64,000 nt of DNA, from the NCBI GenBank assembly GCA_947650365.1, contig CANTAL010000024.1:1578501-1642500 (forward strand). Direction: 5' to 3'. A program made the translations under genes and the position numbers. Below the pieces are notes generated by a model, which saw nothing but the letters and a program-made list of their open reading frames with translations, was not told the origin of the DNA and made no database searches. Below are positions 8,912-20,553 of the stretch, piece after piece; position 1 is the first letter of the stretch, and every line of letters begins with the position of its first letter. The stretch is from Chamaelirium japonicum (taxonomy: Eukaryota > Streptophyta > Magnoliopsida > Liliales > Melanthiaceae).

Positions 8912-11900
8912 ATGTCTTCGATCGATAAAAGTTGGATACGTAATTCGAATCGCATGAGCCAAGAGTACAGACAAGGAGTCAGGAAATTTCTGGATTTTGC
9001 ATTTGAGCGTCTTGCACCGCTTGATGGAAAAATTGTGTGTCCCTGTATAGACTACGAAAGGGTGACTAGAAAGGTTCAAGAGGAATATGAGGTTGATCTG
9101 GTAATACGTGGCATTGACATTAGCTATACCCGTTGGTTCTCGCACGGTAAGGAGCTAGATGCAGTCCCCATGGCAGCTCATGGTGAAACTGCAAGCACAG
9201 TGATCGCTGATGATAATATTAATACAGACGATGACGATGACATGCAGGGTATGATACATGATTTGCAAGGTGGAATAGGCATGGAAACACCGTCAGGTGA
9301 TCAGCCCAATATTAAAGCGGACAAGTTCTACAGATTGCTTAAAGATGCCGAACAACCTCTATACCCGGGGTGTGAGAAGTTTTCAAAACTCTCTTTTACT
9401 GTAAAGCTTCTTTATTTGAAGTGCCTCAATGGTTGGAGTAATAAGTCATTTAATATATTGGTAGAGTTGCTGAAAGAGGCTTTTCCTATGGGTGAGACAG
9501 TACCGAAATCATTCTACGAGGCGAATAAGACAATTAAAGATCTCGGTCTGGGTTATGAGAAAATTGATGCATGCGTGAACGATTGTATGTTGTACCGGAA
9601 AGAGTACGAACATGCGCGGTTATGCCACATATGCGGAGCAACGAGATATAAAGAGACGGATACCGAGTCTAGTACCAATCGAAGGAAGAAAAATATATCT
9701 GCAAAGGTTCTCCTATACTTCCCGCTTAGGGACAGGCTTCAGAGGTTGTTTATGTCATCGAAGACTGCTGAGCACATGAGGTGGCATGCACGAGAACATA
9801 CAGATGACGGGATTATGAGACATCCGGCTGACTCTTTGATGTGGAAAGATTTTGATCATACCTATCCTGAATTCGCATGTGAAGTTCGCAACGTCAGGTT
9901 AGGGCTTACTAGCGATGGCTTCAATCCCTTTGGGAATATGAGTGTGTCGTACAGCATTTGGCCAGTTGTCCTAGTTCCATATAATTTGCCTCCCTGGATG
10001 TGCTTAAAAAAGCCATACACAATGCTCTCCTTGCTCATTCCCGGACCCATGTCGCCTGGTAATGATATTGACATTTACTTGCAGCCGTTAATTGAGGAGT
10101 TGAACGAGTTATGGGAAGTTGGGGCCGATACGTATGATGCCTCGTTGCGCCAGAATTTTTGGATGCATGTGGCACTACTATGGACGATCAACGATTTTCC
10201 TGCATATGCCAACTTATTCGGGTGGAGTACTAAAGGAAAATTGGCGTGCCCTACATGCAATAAGGAGACAGATTCATTACGGTTGAAGAACGGAGGCAAG
10301 TTCTGTTATATGGGCCATCGAAGATTCCTTATTGACGGCCATAAGTGGAGGCAGAACAAAAGAGTGTTCAACGGCAAGAAGGAACTTGCAAAGGCCCCGG
10401 AGCAGCTTTCGGGGGTAGAAGTCTTGTGCGAATTGGATCAGCTTGATGCCGTGACACTTGGGAAAGGTAAAAAGAAGAGAACGTATGAAGATTCTACGCG
10501 TGAGCATAACTTGAAGAAGAAGAGTATTTTCTTTAAACTACCGTACTGGAGCAGCCTACTCTTGAGGCATAACTTGGATGTCATACATATCGAGAAAAAT
10601 GTGTGTGACAACATTATAGGAACATTGCTGAATCTCGACGGTAAGATGAAGGATAATCTTAAATCTTGTCTCGATCTTAAGGAGTTGGGCATCCGAAAAT
10701 CACTTCATCCCCAAGAGATTGGGGATAAGTATGTGTTGCCAGTTGCATGCTACACCATGAGCTCACAGCAAAAGGTAGCCTTATGTGTATTCCTACGGTC
10801 TGTGAAAACGCTAGACGGTTATTCTTCGAATATCACACGATACGTGCAAGAGAACGGCCGAAAGTTGTTTGGATTAAAGAGCCACGATTATCATATTCTT
10901 ATGCAGCAATTGTTATCTCTTGCTATACATAGGAATTTAACCGAACAGGTGTCCGGACCGTTAATTGAGCTCAGCACTTTTTTCAGACAGTTGTGCTCGA
11001 AGGTACTTAGAGTGGACCAATTTGATCAGATGGAGAGGGATATTGCGATCACATTGTGTAAGCTAGAGATGATATTTCCACCTTCCTTCTTTGATGTCAT
11101 GGTGCATTTGACCGTTCACTTAGCAATTGAGGCCAAACTCGATGGCCTAGTTCATTACCGCTGGATGTATTTTATCGAGAGGTAATCGTCTCGTCTCATT
11201 CGCACAATGTATTTGATCGTTCTTGATATATTCATCAAAATATTTTTTTCTCAAATTAGATACTTGCGAATATTGAAATCATATGTTCGTAATAAAAGTC
11301 GTCCGGAGGGATCAATTGCTGAAGGATACCTAGCAGAAGAATGTCTAAAATTCTACTCAAGATACCTACATGGTATAGACACACGATTCAATCAACTTGA
11401 GCGGAACTATGATGGTGGTCCAATAGACTTCAATGGGGGTCTGTCTATATTTGCCGAAATGGGTACACCTGTAGGAGGAGGCAAAACCCGTCGATTGTCT
11501 GTAGATGAGATTCAACAGGCACATATGTATGTATTGCGCCAATGTGATGAAGTGTGGCCATTCATTGAGTAAGCATTTTATGATTATTTACTTATTCTTT
11601 TAGTCTATTCATTAAGTATATGTGCTAATTATAATCTAATTCATAACCTGTAAAACAGAAAGCATAAAGCCATCATTAATAATCGAGGTACTCAAAATGC
11701 TCCCCAAATTCATGATCGTGAATTCCCATCGTGGTTCGAGAAACACGTAAGTATTCACATCATTACTGAATTTTATTGACATCCATTACCGAATAATAAT
11801 TATGTGTTCATATCATGAATGTCATGTGGTTATTATAGGCACAAGAGCTACACGACAACCACGATCCGCTGATGAATGAGGATCTCTGGCGCTTATCTTG

Positions 11901-12513
11901 TAGTCCTTTGCAAGACGCAATATCGTACGATGGTTATATCATGAACGGTTATAGATTTCGGACGAAAGATAGTGAAAAATCACGAAGAACCCAAAATAGT
12001 GGGGTTATCGTCAACGGTGAGCAAGAAGAATTAGGAAATATTGACTTCTACGGCGTCCTCAACAAGATTCTCGAGAATAAATTCCTTGGCCAAAATCGGA
12101 TCGTATTATTCAAATGCGATTGGTATGATATTAATAATCGCGGGACTGGTTATAATGTCGACAAATATGGTTTTATCAGCATCAACACTGGCAAGAGATT
12201 GAATACCCAATATCAAGATCCATTCATTCTTGCCTCTCAAGCGGAACAGATATTTTATGCACCGGATAATACCTCTCCAGGTTGGCAAATTGTAGTCAGG
12301 TCACCACCTAGAGATTTTTATGACATGGGAGACAAGGATGCGGGGGTCGTCGATGATAATTTGGATGCATACCAGAATGATGAGATAATCATTGTCGATG
12401 CAGTGCACGACGAAAATAAAGATGTCGACAATATAAACTGGACAACGAATGCAGATCAAATGATAGAAGAGGGATGCGATGAGAGTGATAGAGATGAGAC
12501 AGAAAATGACTAG
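8912..12513 (+). CDS. CACTA transposase, TNP2-like (TNPD), four exons
   Basis: This is the large transposase that excises and inserts CACTA elements. Exons inferred from GT/AG sites and reading phase are 8912-11181, 11260-11568, 11659-11746 and 11839-12513, giving an open frame of 1113 residues, within the usual family range. The N-terminus (residues about 5-80, from DKSWIRNS to YTRWFSHG) is the transposase-associated domain with a CPC motif. The TNP2/Transposase_21 core spans about residues 325-475. It includes GLTSDGFNPFG with D335, TINDFPAY with D428 and a CPTC pair. HNLDVIHIEKN with D556 and E561 follows. The acidic residues in these conserved blocks probably form the catalytic set. A DUF4218-like region runs across the first splice (YLRILKSYVRNKSRPEGSIA) and a DUF4216-like domain lies at about 955-1030. 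The C-terminus is acidic. I chose the ATG at 8912 because it directly precedes the first domain. No stop or frameshift is seen. Confidence 0.92.
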
Positions 12514-12519
12514 ACCGTA

Positions 12520-12775
12520 TGTAAATCAAATTGTTTCATATTTAAATCAAATTGTTTCATATATAAATCATATTATTTCATATGTATATCATATTAATTT
12601 ATACTGTTTCATTTGTAAATCAAACTGTTTCATATATAAATCATACCGTTTCATATGTAAATCAAATTGTTTTATATTGTTTCATAAATCATACTGTTTC
12701 ATATATAAATCAAACTGTTTTATATTGTTTTATATATAAACCTTACTATTTCATATATAAATTAAACTGTTTCAG
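12520..12775 (+). repeat. About 21-bp AT-rich minisatellite between the two CACTA genes
   Basis: Degenerate tandem copies of a word like TGTTTCATATATAAATCAAA fill the gap between the transposase stop codon and the second gene. The last copy ends CTGTTTCAG directly before ATGGCATCATGG, making a good splice acceptor at the start of the second gene. This would fit alternative splicing from a shared upstream promoter, as known for the En/Spm tnpA and tnpD transcripts; here it is inference. Confidence 0.8.
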
Positions 12776-14469
12776 ATGGCATCATGGTTGAGGGTTCGTA
12801 GAGGCAGGGGTGGGGTAGCTCGGAGCGCTCCGGCTACCACCCCAGGGTCCGAGGTCAAGCCGTCCGGATCTGGTAGTGCTGTTCCTCTCTCCACACCAGC
12901 TTCTGATATGGTCACAGCCTCTAGAGCTTCGAGCAGTGCTCAGCACTCGGCTACAGCGTCTACGCCCACAGGTAATGTTTAGATCTAAAGTTTTATACAT
13001 ATTGTAAATACTTCTTCAGTACTGATATATATTTTATTTGCAGGGTCGAGGATCACCAGGCACGTAGGCGACCGGGGCGTGACAACGGCCCGACGCTTGT
13101 CGACCTTACGCGAGCCGCTTTCCCTACAGTAGAGCGGCAGGACCTTTGTGGGCGAGCACGCTTCTAACGCCGCCACGTGGGGTCGGTATTATAGTACGGG
13201 AGGAGGGGAATGCCCCGATTGTGGGGTTAAGGGGGTGGAAGAACATTGATGCATCCTATAAGGAGAGGATGTATCAGCAGTTTTTGGTACGTTAGTTTCA
13301 TTAAAGTATTTTAGAATAATATCGTACTTCTTTATAATTTGATTTGATAAAATGACTTGTTTCTAAATTGATTTACAGGAGAAATTTAAATAGGAGAACA
13401 TGGAAACCGACACCCATCGGGAGGACTTGTGGAAGATAATGGGTGAGCGGTACAGGAATTACCATCATGAGCTCTACCAGCTCTATGGTTAATTGGTCGG
13501 CCAGCCGGCTGAGGAGGTACAGGCTGCGGCCGGGATGAGAGACGCGCCACCGCTACACGTTCTACAGTTTTTGGTCGCTCACTGGGCCACCCCTCACTTT
13601 CAGGTATAATTATAATTTTGTTGATTCGTACTTGTTTTAATATTATACTAAAAATTTGTATTGATGTTTCAAAATTTAATCGATTGACACAGGCGAGTTC
13701 ACGTAAAGGCAAGCAGAATAGAAGTGCCTCGACGACACCTGCTCCAGTAAAGGGGAGGACCTCCATGCCCTAGCTTGCCCAGCAGCTGGTAAATGATACA
13801 AATATTGTTATTATTTAAAGCTCTATACATGTTATATTAACTCATCTATTTATTTTATATATCCAACAGACACAGTCCTTGGGCCACGAGCCTAATAGGA
13901 TTGACCTTTTTGAGGCCTCTAGGAGGTGGCGTACCGATGGGATATTTCTGGATGACAGGGTTGCCTCGCAAGTGGTAAGTAATTAAATTACTGTTAATAT
14001 ATTCTTATACGTATGCCATAAAATATCATTGAATATCATTGGTTGTTTTCATATAGGAGAGGATGCGACTTCTGGTGACCCCGTCGGGCGAGCCCGGCTC
14101 CTCCTCCAGCTCAGTATCTATCGACTCAGCGATGGATACTGTGCTCAGACCTGCCACGCACGGCCGTGTCCTCTGTACGGGCCTTGGAGTCATGCCCTCC
14201 TCCTACTTTGGAAGAGAGGGTATGTGCTCGAGGGCACGGGATACCCAGACCGGTGCTCTCACTCAGTTGCAGTCTGCGCTAGACACGGAGCGAGAGTAGA
14301 GGCAGGCCCTCGAGTAGAGGGTTGAGGCAGAGCGGGAGCAGAGCCAGGCCCTCGAGCAGAGGGTTGAGGCGGAGAAGAAGGCCCTCGATAAGGAAAGAGA
14401 AGCTCGTAGGGAACTGGAGCGTCGGCTTAATGACTTCATAAGTCGGTCTAGCGGTGGCTCATACTCATG
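12776..14469 (+). pseudogene. Second CACTA gene, Transposase_24/TNP1-like, with in-frame stops
   Basis: Likely exons from GT/AG sites are 12776-12971, 13044-13286, 13379-13603, 13693-13788, 13870-13974 and 14057-14469. The last four keep one continuous phase. The product begins MASWLRVRRGRGG and a Ser/Thr/Ala-rich stretch. Later come segments typical of the plant Ptta/En/Spm family: GWKNIDASYKERM, THREDLWKIMGERYRNYH, ASSRKGKQNRSAS and DLFEASRRWRTDGIFLDD. A Glu/Arg-rich coiled-coil tail follows (AEREQSQALEQRVEAEKK). In En/Spm the smaller protein binds subterminal motifs. At least five stops interrupt the frame (13391 TAG, about 13490 TAA, about 13771 TAG, 14297 TAG, 14312 TAG), each one C-to-T step from a Gln codon. 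The second exon is also out of frame in part. The gene appears dead unless the exon model is wrong. Confidence 0.75.
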
Positions 14470-14474
14470 ATCAG

Positions 14475-17400
14475 GTACTTACTAATCTTTATAATATTAG
14501 TAAAAAATATGAATCTTACTAATTTGAGTTTAGATCATATTATCACACTTATGATTTTCCAACACTTAGATTCTAAATCGGTGAATCGGATCGTAAATTG
14601 GTCAAATATCCAACTAGAACTCGCTCGCAAATCCAAAATATGGAATAATTCCAAGTTTGAATTATCAGATGCCGATCCGATGACGATCCGATCGAATCCA
14701 AACCTATTTCAAATCCGAAACATGCTAACTTATGATTTTCCAACACTTAGACTCTAAATCGGTGAATCGGATCGTAAATTGGTTAAATATCCAAATAGAA
14801 CTCGCTTGCAAGTCCGAAATACAAAATAATTCCAAGTTCGAATTATCGGATGCCAATCCGATGACGATCCGATCGAATCCAAACCTATTTCAAATCCGAA
14901 ACATGCTAACTTATGATTTTCCAACACTTAGACTCTAAATCGGTGAATCGGATCGTAAATTGGTCAAATATCCAATTAGAACTCGCTCGCATGTCCGAAA
15001 TATGGAATAATTCCAAGTTTGAATTATCGAATGCTGATCCGATGATGATCCGATCGAATCCAAACGTATTTCATATCCGAAACACGCTAACTTATGATTT
15101 TCCAACACTTAGACTCTAAATCGGTGAATAGGAGCGTAAATTGTTCAAATATCCATTTAGAACTCGCTCGCAAGTCCGAAATACGGAATAATTCCAAGTT
15201 TGAATTATCGGATGCCGATCCGATGACGATCCAATCGAATCCAAACCTATTTCAAATCCGAAACACGCTAACTTATGATTTTCCAATACTTAGACTCTAA
15301 ATCGGTGAATCGGATCGTAAATTGGTCAAATATCCAATTAGAACTCGCTCACAAGTCCGAAATACGGAATAATTCCAAGTTCGAATTATCGGATGCCGAT
15401 CCGATGATGATCCGATTGAATCCAAACCTATTTCAAATCCGAAACATGCTAACTTATGATTTTCCAACACTTAGACTCTAAATCGGTGAATTGGATCATA
15501 AATTGGTCAAATATCCAATTAGAACTCGCTCGCAAGTCCGAAATACGGAATAATTCCAAGTTCAAATTATCGGATGCCGATCCGATGACGATCCGATCGA
15601 ATCCAAACCAATTTCATATCCGAAACATGCTAACTTATAATTTTTCAACACTTAGACTCTAAATCGGTGAATCAGAGCGTAAATTGTTCAAATATCCAAT
15701 TAGAACTCGCTCGCAAGTCCGAAATACGGAATAATTCCAAGTTTGAATTATCGGATGCCGATCCGATGATGATCCGATCGAATCCAAACCTATTTCAAAT
15801 CCGAAATACGCTAACTTAAGATTTTCCAACTCTTAGACTCTAAATCAGTGAATCGGATCGTAAATTGGTTAAATATCCAATTAGAACTCACTCGCAAATC
15901 CAAAATACGGAATAATTCCAAGTTTGAATTATCGGATGCCGATCCGATGACGATCCGATCGAATCCAAACCTATTTCATATCCGAAACATGATAACTTAT
16001 GATTTTCCAACACTTAGACTCTAAATCGGTGAATCGGAGCGTAAATTGTTCAAATATCCATTTAGAACTCGTTCGCAAGTCTAAAATATGGAATAATTCC
16101 AAATTCGAATTATCGGATACCGATCCGATGACGATCCGATCGAATCCAAACCTATTTCATATCCGAAACACGCTAACTTATGATTTTCCAACACTTAGAC
16201 TCTAAATCGGTGAATCGCAGCATAAATTGTTCAAATATCCAATTAGAACTCGCTCGCAAGTCAGAAATACAGAATAATTCCAAGTACGAATTATCGGATG
16301 ACGATCCGATCGAATCCAAACCTATTTCAAATCCGAAACACGCTAACTTATGATTTTCCAACACTTAGATTCTAAATCGGTGAATCGGATCGTAAATTGG
16401 TCAAATATCCAATTAGAACTCGCTCGCAAGTCTGAAATACGGAATAATTCCAAGTTCAAATTATCGGATGTCGATCCAATGACGATCCGATCGAATCCAA
16501 ACCTATTTCAAATCTGAAACACGCAAACTTATGATTTTCCAACACTTAGACTCTAAATCAGTGAATCGGATCGTAAATTGGTCAAATATCCTATTAGAAC
16601 TCGCTCGTAAGTCCGAAATACTGAATAATTCCAATTTCAAATTATCGGATGCCGATCCGATGACGATCCGATCGAATCCAAACCTATTTTATATCCGAAA
16701 CACGCTAACTTATGATTTTCCAACACTTAGACTCTAAATCGGTGAATCGGAGCATAAATTGGTCAAATATCCAATTAGAACTCGCTCGCAAATCCGAAAT
16801 ACGGAATAATTCCAACTACGAATTATCAGATGCCTATCCGATGATGATCCGATCGAATCCAAACCTATTTCATATCCGAAACATGCTAACTTATGATTTT
16901 CCAACACTTAGACTCTAAATCGGTGAATCGGAGCGTAAATTATTCAAATATCCATTTAGAACTCGCTTTTAAGTCCGAAATACTGAATAATTCCAAGTTC
17001 GAATTATCAAATGCCGATCCGATGCCGATCCGATCGAACCCAAACCTATTTCAAATCCGAAACATGCTAACTTATGATTTTCCAACACTTAGACTCTAAA
17101 TCGGTGAATCGGATCGTAAATTGGTTAAATATCCAATTAGAACTCGCTCGCACGTCCGAAATACGAAATAATTCCAAGTTTGAATTATCGGATGCTGATT
17201 TGATGACGATCCGATCGAATCCAAACCTATTTCATATCTGAAACACGCTAACTTATGATTTTCCAACACTTAGACTCTAAATCGGTGAATCGGAGCGTAA
17301 ATTGTTCAAATATCCAATTAGAACTCACTCGCAAGTCCGAAATACGGAATAATTCGAAGTACGAATTATCGGATGCCGATCCGATGACGATCCGATCGAA

Positions 17401-18037
17401 TCCAAACCTATTTCAAATCCGAAACACGCTAATTTATGATTTTCCAACACTTAGACTCTAAATCGGTGAATCAAAGCGTAAATTATTCAAATATCCAATT
17501 TGAACTCGCTCGCAAGTCTAAAATTCGGAATAATTCCAAGTACAAATTATCGGATGCCGATCCGATGACGATCCGATCGAATCCAAACCTATTTTAAATC
17601 CGAAACATGCTAACTTATGATTTTCCAACACTTAGACTCTAAATCGGTGAATCGGATCATAATTTGGTCAAATATCCAATTAGAACTCGCTCGCAAGTCC
17701 GAAATACTGAATAATTCCAAGTTCGAATTATCGGATGCCGATCCAATGACGATCCGATCGAATCCAAACCTATTTCAAATCCGAAACACACTAACTTATG
17801 ATTTTCCAACACTTAGACTCTAAATCGGTGAATCGGATCGTAAATTGGTCAAATATCCAATTAGAACTCGCTCGCAAGTCCGAAATATGGAATAATTCCA
17901 AGTTCGAATTATTGGATGCCGATCTGATCAAATCCAAACCTATTTCAAAGCCGAAACACGCTAACTTATGATTTTTTAACGTTTAGACTCAGTTATAGAT
18001 ATAAACCATTTTTTTAATAATTACATGTTAATTGCAG
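14475..18037 (+). other. Intron-like interval holding the 181-bp array
   Basis: A donor-like CAG followed by GTACTT (GT at 14475) and an acceptor-like AATTGCAG (AG at 18036-18037) enclose the tandem array and about 120 bp of unique flank. The second gene's frame already ends at TGA 14467-14469. The interval is therefore either an intron in the 3' untranslated part or simply the 3' flank of that gene. Confidence 0.4.
14545..17990 (+). repeat. Tandem array of 19 copies of a 181-bp unit inside the CACTA element
   Basis: Unit starts (ATGATTTTCCAACACTTAG or close variants) lie at 14551, 14732, 14913, 15094, 15275, 15456, 15637, 15818, 15999, 16180, 16350, 16531, 16712, 16893, 17074, 17255, 17436, 17617 and 17798, with a decayed start at 17968. 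The spacing is 181 bp except for two 170-bp units (starting 16180 and 17798). Both lack 11 bp in the internal GATCCGAT-rich segment. Most units carry an open frame of 68 codons, but 181 is not a multiple of three, so the frame shifts between units. No protein is indicated. Units differ from each other by several percent. Confidence 0.97.
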
Positions 18038-18195
18038 GAGCAGGGCGGCGTCCGGGGATCGATGAGAGCACCAGCATTGGTGGCGGGCCGCGTGGGGTGG
18101 TTGAGATAGGGCATGCATCATCTCTCGGTTTTGGATTGTGTAAATATTATTTTGTAATATGTGGTTATTTTTTGTTCTTATCTATAATTGTTGGG
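18038..18195 (+). other. GC-richer block 3' of the array, possible last exon
   Basis: GAGCAGGGCGGCGTCCGGG and the following 70 bases are much richer in G and C than their surroundings and resemble the coding parts of the second gene. The frame continuing the coiled-coil tail reads EQGGVRGSMRAPALVAGRV and stops at about 18109. It may be the last exon or 3' untranslated exon of the TNP1-like gene; support is weak. Confidence 0.35.
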
Positions 18196-18345
18196 TATTG
18201 TGGTAATATTTGATAATTTACTGTAATATTTTATCAATTTAGGTAATATTTGATAATTTGCGGTAATAAAATTTTATAAATTATGGTAATATTTGATAAA
18301 TTGTGGTAATATTTGATAAATTGTGGTAATATATGGTGGTATTAT
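18196..18345 (+). repeat. About 20-bp minisatellite near the right CACTA end
   Basis: Degenerate tandem copies of a word like GGTAATATTTGATAAATTGT, the last two nearly identical. It lies between the possible last exon and the right subterminal repeats. Confidence 0.8.
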
Positions 18346-18399
18346 TGTAAATCATAGGAATTAAATAACATTATTTAGGTAATTTTATTAAAAAAAACA

Positions 18400-18856
18400 T
18401 ACTTATTACCGATGGAAATTAAATATTTTGTCGGTAATAAAGTTTTTATTTTTTTTTTTAAATTATTAATAAATTGCCGACGGACTATATATATCCGTCG
18501 GTAATATATATATTATTACCGACAGTAAGATAGATATCCGTCGGTCATATATATATAAATCCCGACGGTAAATATTATAACTGTCGTTAAAATGCTTATA
18601 TATTGCCGACGGATTATTATCTTCTGTCGGCAATAACATATTATATTTATTTTTAATTGTTTAAAGATTACCGACGGCTTTAATATTATCGTCGGTATTA
18701 AGTATTATTACCGACGGTAATATTTAGTCCGTCGCATTTTTTCCCGACACCTTTTTTCTTGACAGACCAGCGACGAAAATTTCTTCCGTCACTATAAAAT
18801 ATTACCAACGGAAAATTAATATTACCGACGGATATTTGCCGTCAGTAATAACTGTT
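18400..18856 (+). repeat. Right subterminal TACCGACGG repeats
   Basis: The same motif as on the left, again mostly in facing pairs separated by 10-25 bases, for example ATTGCCGACGG..CTGTCGGCAAT around 18601-18634. Probable binding sites for the element's own proteins, by analogy with En/Spm. Confidence 0.9.
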
Positions 18857-18868
18857 TTTTTTGTAGTG
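18840..18868 (-). repeat. Right terminal inverted repeat of the CACTA element
   Basis: Ends TTTTTTTTGTAGTG. It is followed by the target duplication ATT and then CCAAAACTCCACTTCT, the continuation of the array segment interrupted at 6467. Confidence 0.95.
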
Positions 18869-19530
18869 ATTCCAAAACTCCACTTCTCAATAATATTTTA
18901 TTATTTATAAATTCAAACAATTAACTAATTATTTAAATAATAAGTAAATAGTTATTAAATTATTATTTTATTTTATTACTTATTTAAATAATTAAATTTT
19001 TTATTTAGTTCAATATTTTAAAATTTAATAAAATATTTCTTTAAATATTTAATTATATAATAATTTATTTAATTTATTATTTATTTAACTATAAAATCAT
19101 TTAATAATTTAATTATTTATTTATTTAAATAAATAATATATTTAATATATTTCTTCACTAATTAAGTTTTTAAATATTTAAATAATAAACAAATTATTTA
19201 ATTATTTAAAAATAAAATATTAATTTAAAAAATAACTAATAAAATAAATTAATAAATAAATTATATCATTAAATTATTATTTCTTTATTTTAAAATTTAA
19301 ATAATTAAATAGTTACCAAATTTAATTATATAATAATATAATCATAATAAATAAATATTATAAGAAATTTAATTTAATAATTAAATTAATTAATTATTTT
19401 ACTAAAAACTTAATTATTAAATTATTTAAATTATTAAATAATATAATAATTAAATAAACATAATTTAAATAAAAAAATTATATTAACATTACTATGATAA
19501 TCATAATAATATTGATATGATATTATTAAG
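18869..19530. repeat. End of the interrupted conserved block, then AT-rich spacer
   Basis: The first 25 bases complete the array's conserved block. The rest is AT-rich spacer with the usual words (AAATAATT, TTAATTA). It ends with the conserved edge 'ACTATGATAATCATAATAA', then 'TATTGATATGATA', at about 19490-19525. No gene. Confidence 0.8.
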
Positions 19531-20385
19531 AAGTGGAGTTTTAGAATTTAGCTTCATTCTTACTTCACATCTATACCCTTGGTGAATGGACTAAAGCAGG
19601 ACTACTTCTCTTTTCTCTCTTTGTTTATCTCTCCGTTCTCTTCTCTTTTCTTCTCTCTCTTATGTCTTCGTTTTTCTCTCTATTTTTTTATGACTAGTGG
19701 GCTGGGCTAGACATGTTCGTGCTGATAACGTATTGTGAGATAGGAGAAAGAGAGAGCCATCAAATATGCCCCAATCGTATAAATATTAAGAAGTGGAGTT
19801 TTGGAATTTAGATTCCATCTTACTCACACCTATACCCGTGGCCAATGGACTGGAGTTGGACTTCTTTTCTCTAGTCTCTTCGTTTATCTCTTCGTTCTCT
19901 TCTCTCTTCTTCTCTCTTTTCTTCTCTCTCTTCTGTCTTTGTTTCTTTCTTCGTTTTCTTGTGACTGGTTGGCTGGGCTCAACATGTTCATCTTGATAAC
20001 GTGTTGTGAGATGGGAGAAAGAAAGAGCCATCAAATGTGCCATAAGCTAAAGGGATTGTATATTATTTATAGGGTAAACTTACATAAGCCTAAGCAATCT
20101 ATAGGAAACCCTAATCCATGGGAGAGATCCGACGATGGACAGCTATCCGATCGAATGACTGGTCGGTCCTAATTAGTTATTAAAAAATTAATTAGTTATT
20201 TTAATTTAATTATTTTACTTTATATCTATACTCGTGGCCAATGGAGTGGAGCTGGAGTTCTTCTCTCTTCTCTTTTCGTTTCTCTCTCCGTTCTTTTCTA
20301 TCTTCTTCTCTCTCTTCAGCCTTTGTTTCTCTTACTGTTTTCTTGCGACTAGATGACTGGGATCGACATGTTCGTGCTGATAATG
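19531..20385 (-). repeat. LTR-family array, block C (mostly minus orientation)
   Basis: No gene. Three units in series, each running conserved block, pyrimidine tract, primer-site complement and LTR part. The first, at 19530-19775, ends in a join at GTATAAATATT to the next conserved block. The second, at 19776-20160, ends in 'GATCGAATGACTGGTCGG' followed by an AT spacer of about 65 bp. The third leads into the complete LTR at 20386. The succession 19780-20460 resembles 62540-63200 in the same orientation. Confidence 0.75.
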
Positions 20386-20553
20386 TGTTATGAGATGGGA
20401 GAAAGAGAGAGCCATCAAACATGATCCACTCTAAAGGGGTCATATATTATTTATTGGGTAAACTTACTTAGGGCCTAAGCAATCTATGGGAAACCCTAAT
20501 CTATAGGAGAAATCCGACGGTGGACAGCCATCCGATCGAACGATCTCATAAAA
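20386..20553 (-). mobile_element. Complete 168-bp LTR
   Basis: Read on the minus strand it runs from the LTR start (here slightly changed from TGTTATGAGATCG) to the AACA-type end, 168 bp, followed by a primer-site-like sequence. Palindrome CTTAGGCCCTAAG and TATA region as in the other copies. A fossil without coding sequence. Confidence 0.75.

Larger units (their letters stand above)
6468..18868 (+). mobile_element. Complete CACTA (En/Spm superfamily) DNA transposon, 12.4 kb
   Basis: The left end begins CACTACAAGAAATA and the right end finishes TTTTTTGTAGTG, its inverted counterpart. The 3-bp target duplication ATT (6465-6467 and 18869-18871) is typical of CACTA elements. Removing the element and one ATT restores the array segment GGAATCTAAATTCC, which continues as CAAAACTCCACTTCT, so the ends are exact. 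Inside, in order, are left subterminal repeats, a leader region, a TNP2-like transposase gene, a TNP1-like gene, a 181-bp tandem array and right subterminal repeats. The transposase frame is open over all four exons but the second gene carries stops, so the element may depend on helpers for that protein. The insertion is younger than the array it entered. Confidence 0.97.

Noticed and set aside
14029-14325. Alternative open frame of 98 codons over the last exon of the second CACTA gene
   Set aside because: The frame giving the Ser-rich and coiled-coil protein matches the phases of the preceding exons. The alternative frame is a shadow.
14467-17823. Series of 68-codon open frames beginning MIFQHLDSKSVN
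   Set aside because: They recur with the 181-bp tandem unit, overlap one another, and shift frame because 181 is not a multiple of three. This is a by-product of the repeat, not a gene family.
14545-17990. CRISPR-like array
   Set aside because: Units are 181 bp, contiguous, without spacers, and in a plant transposon.
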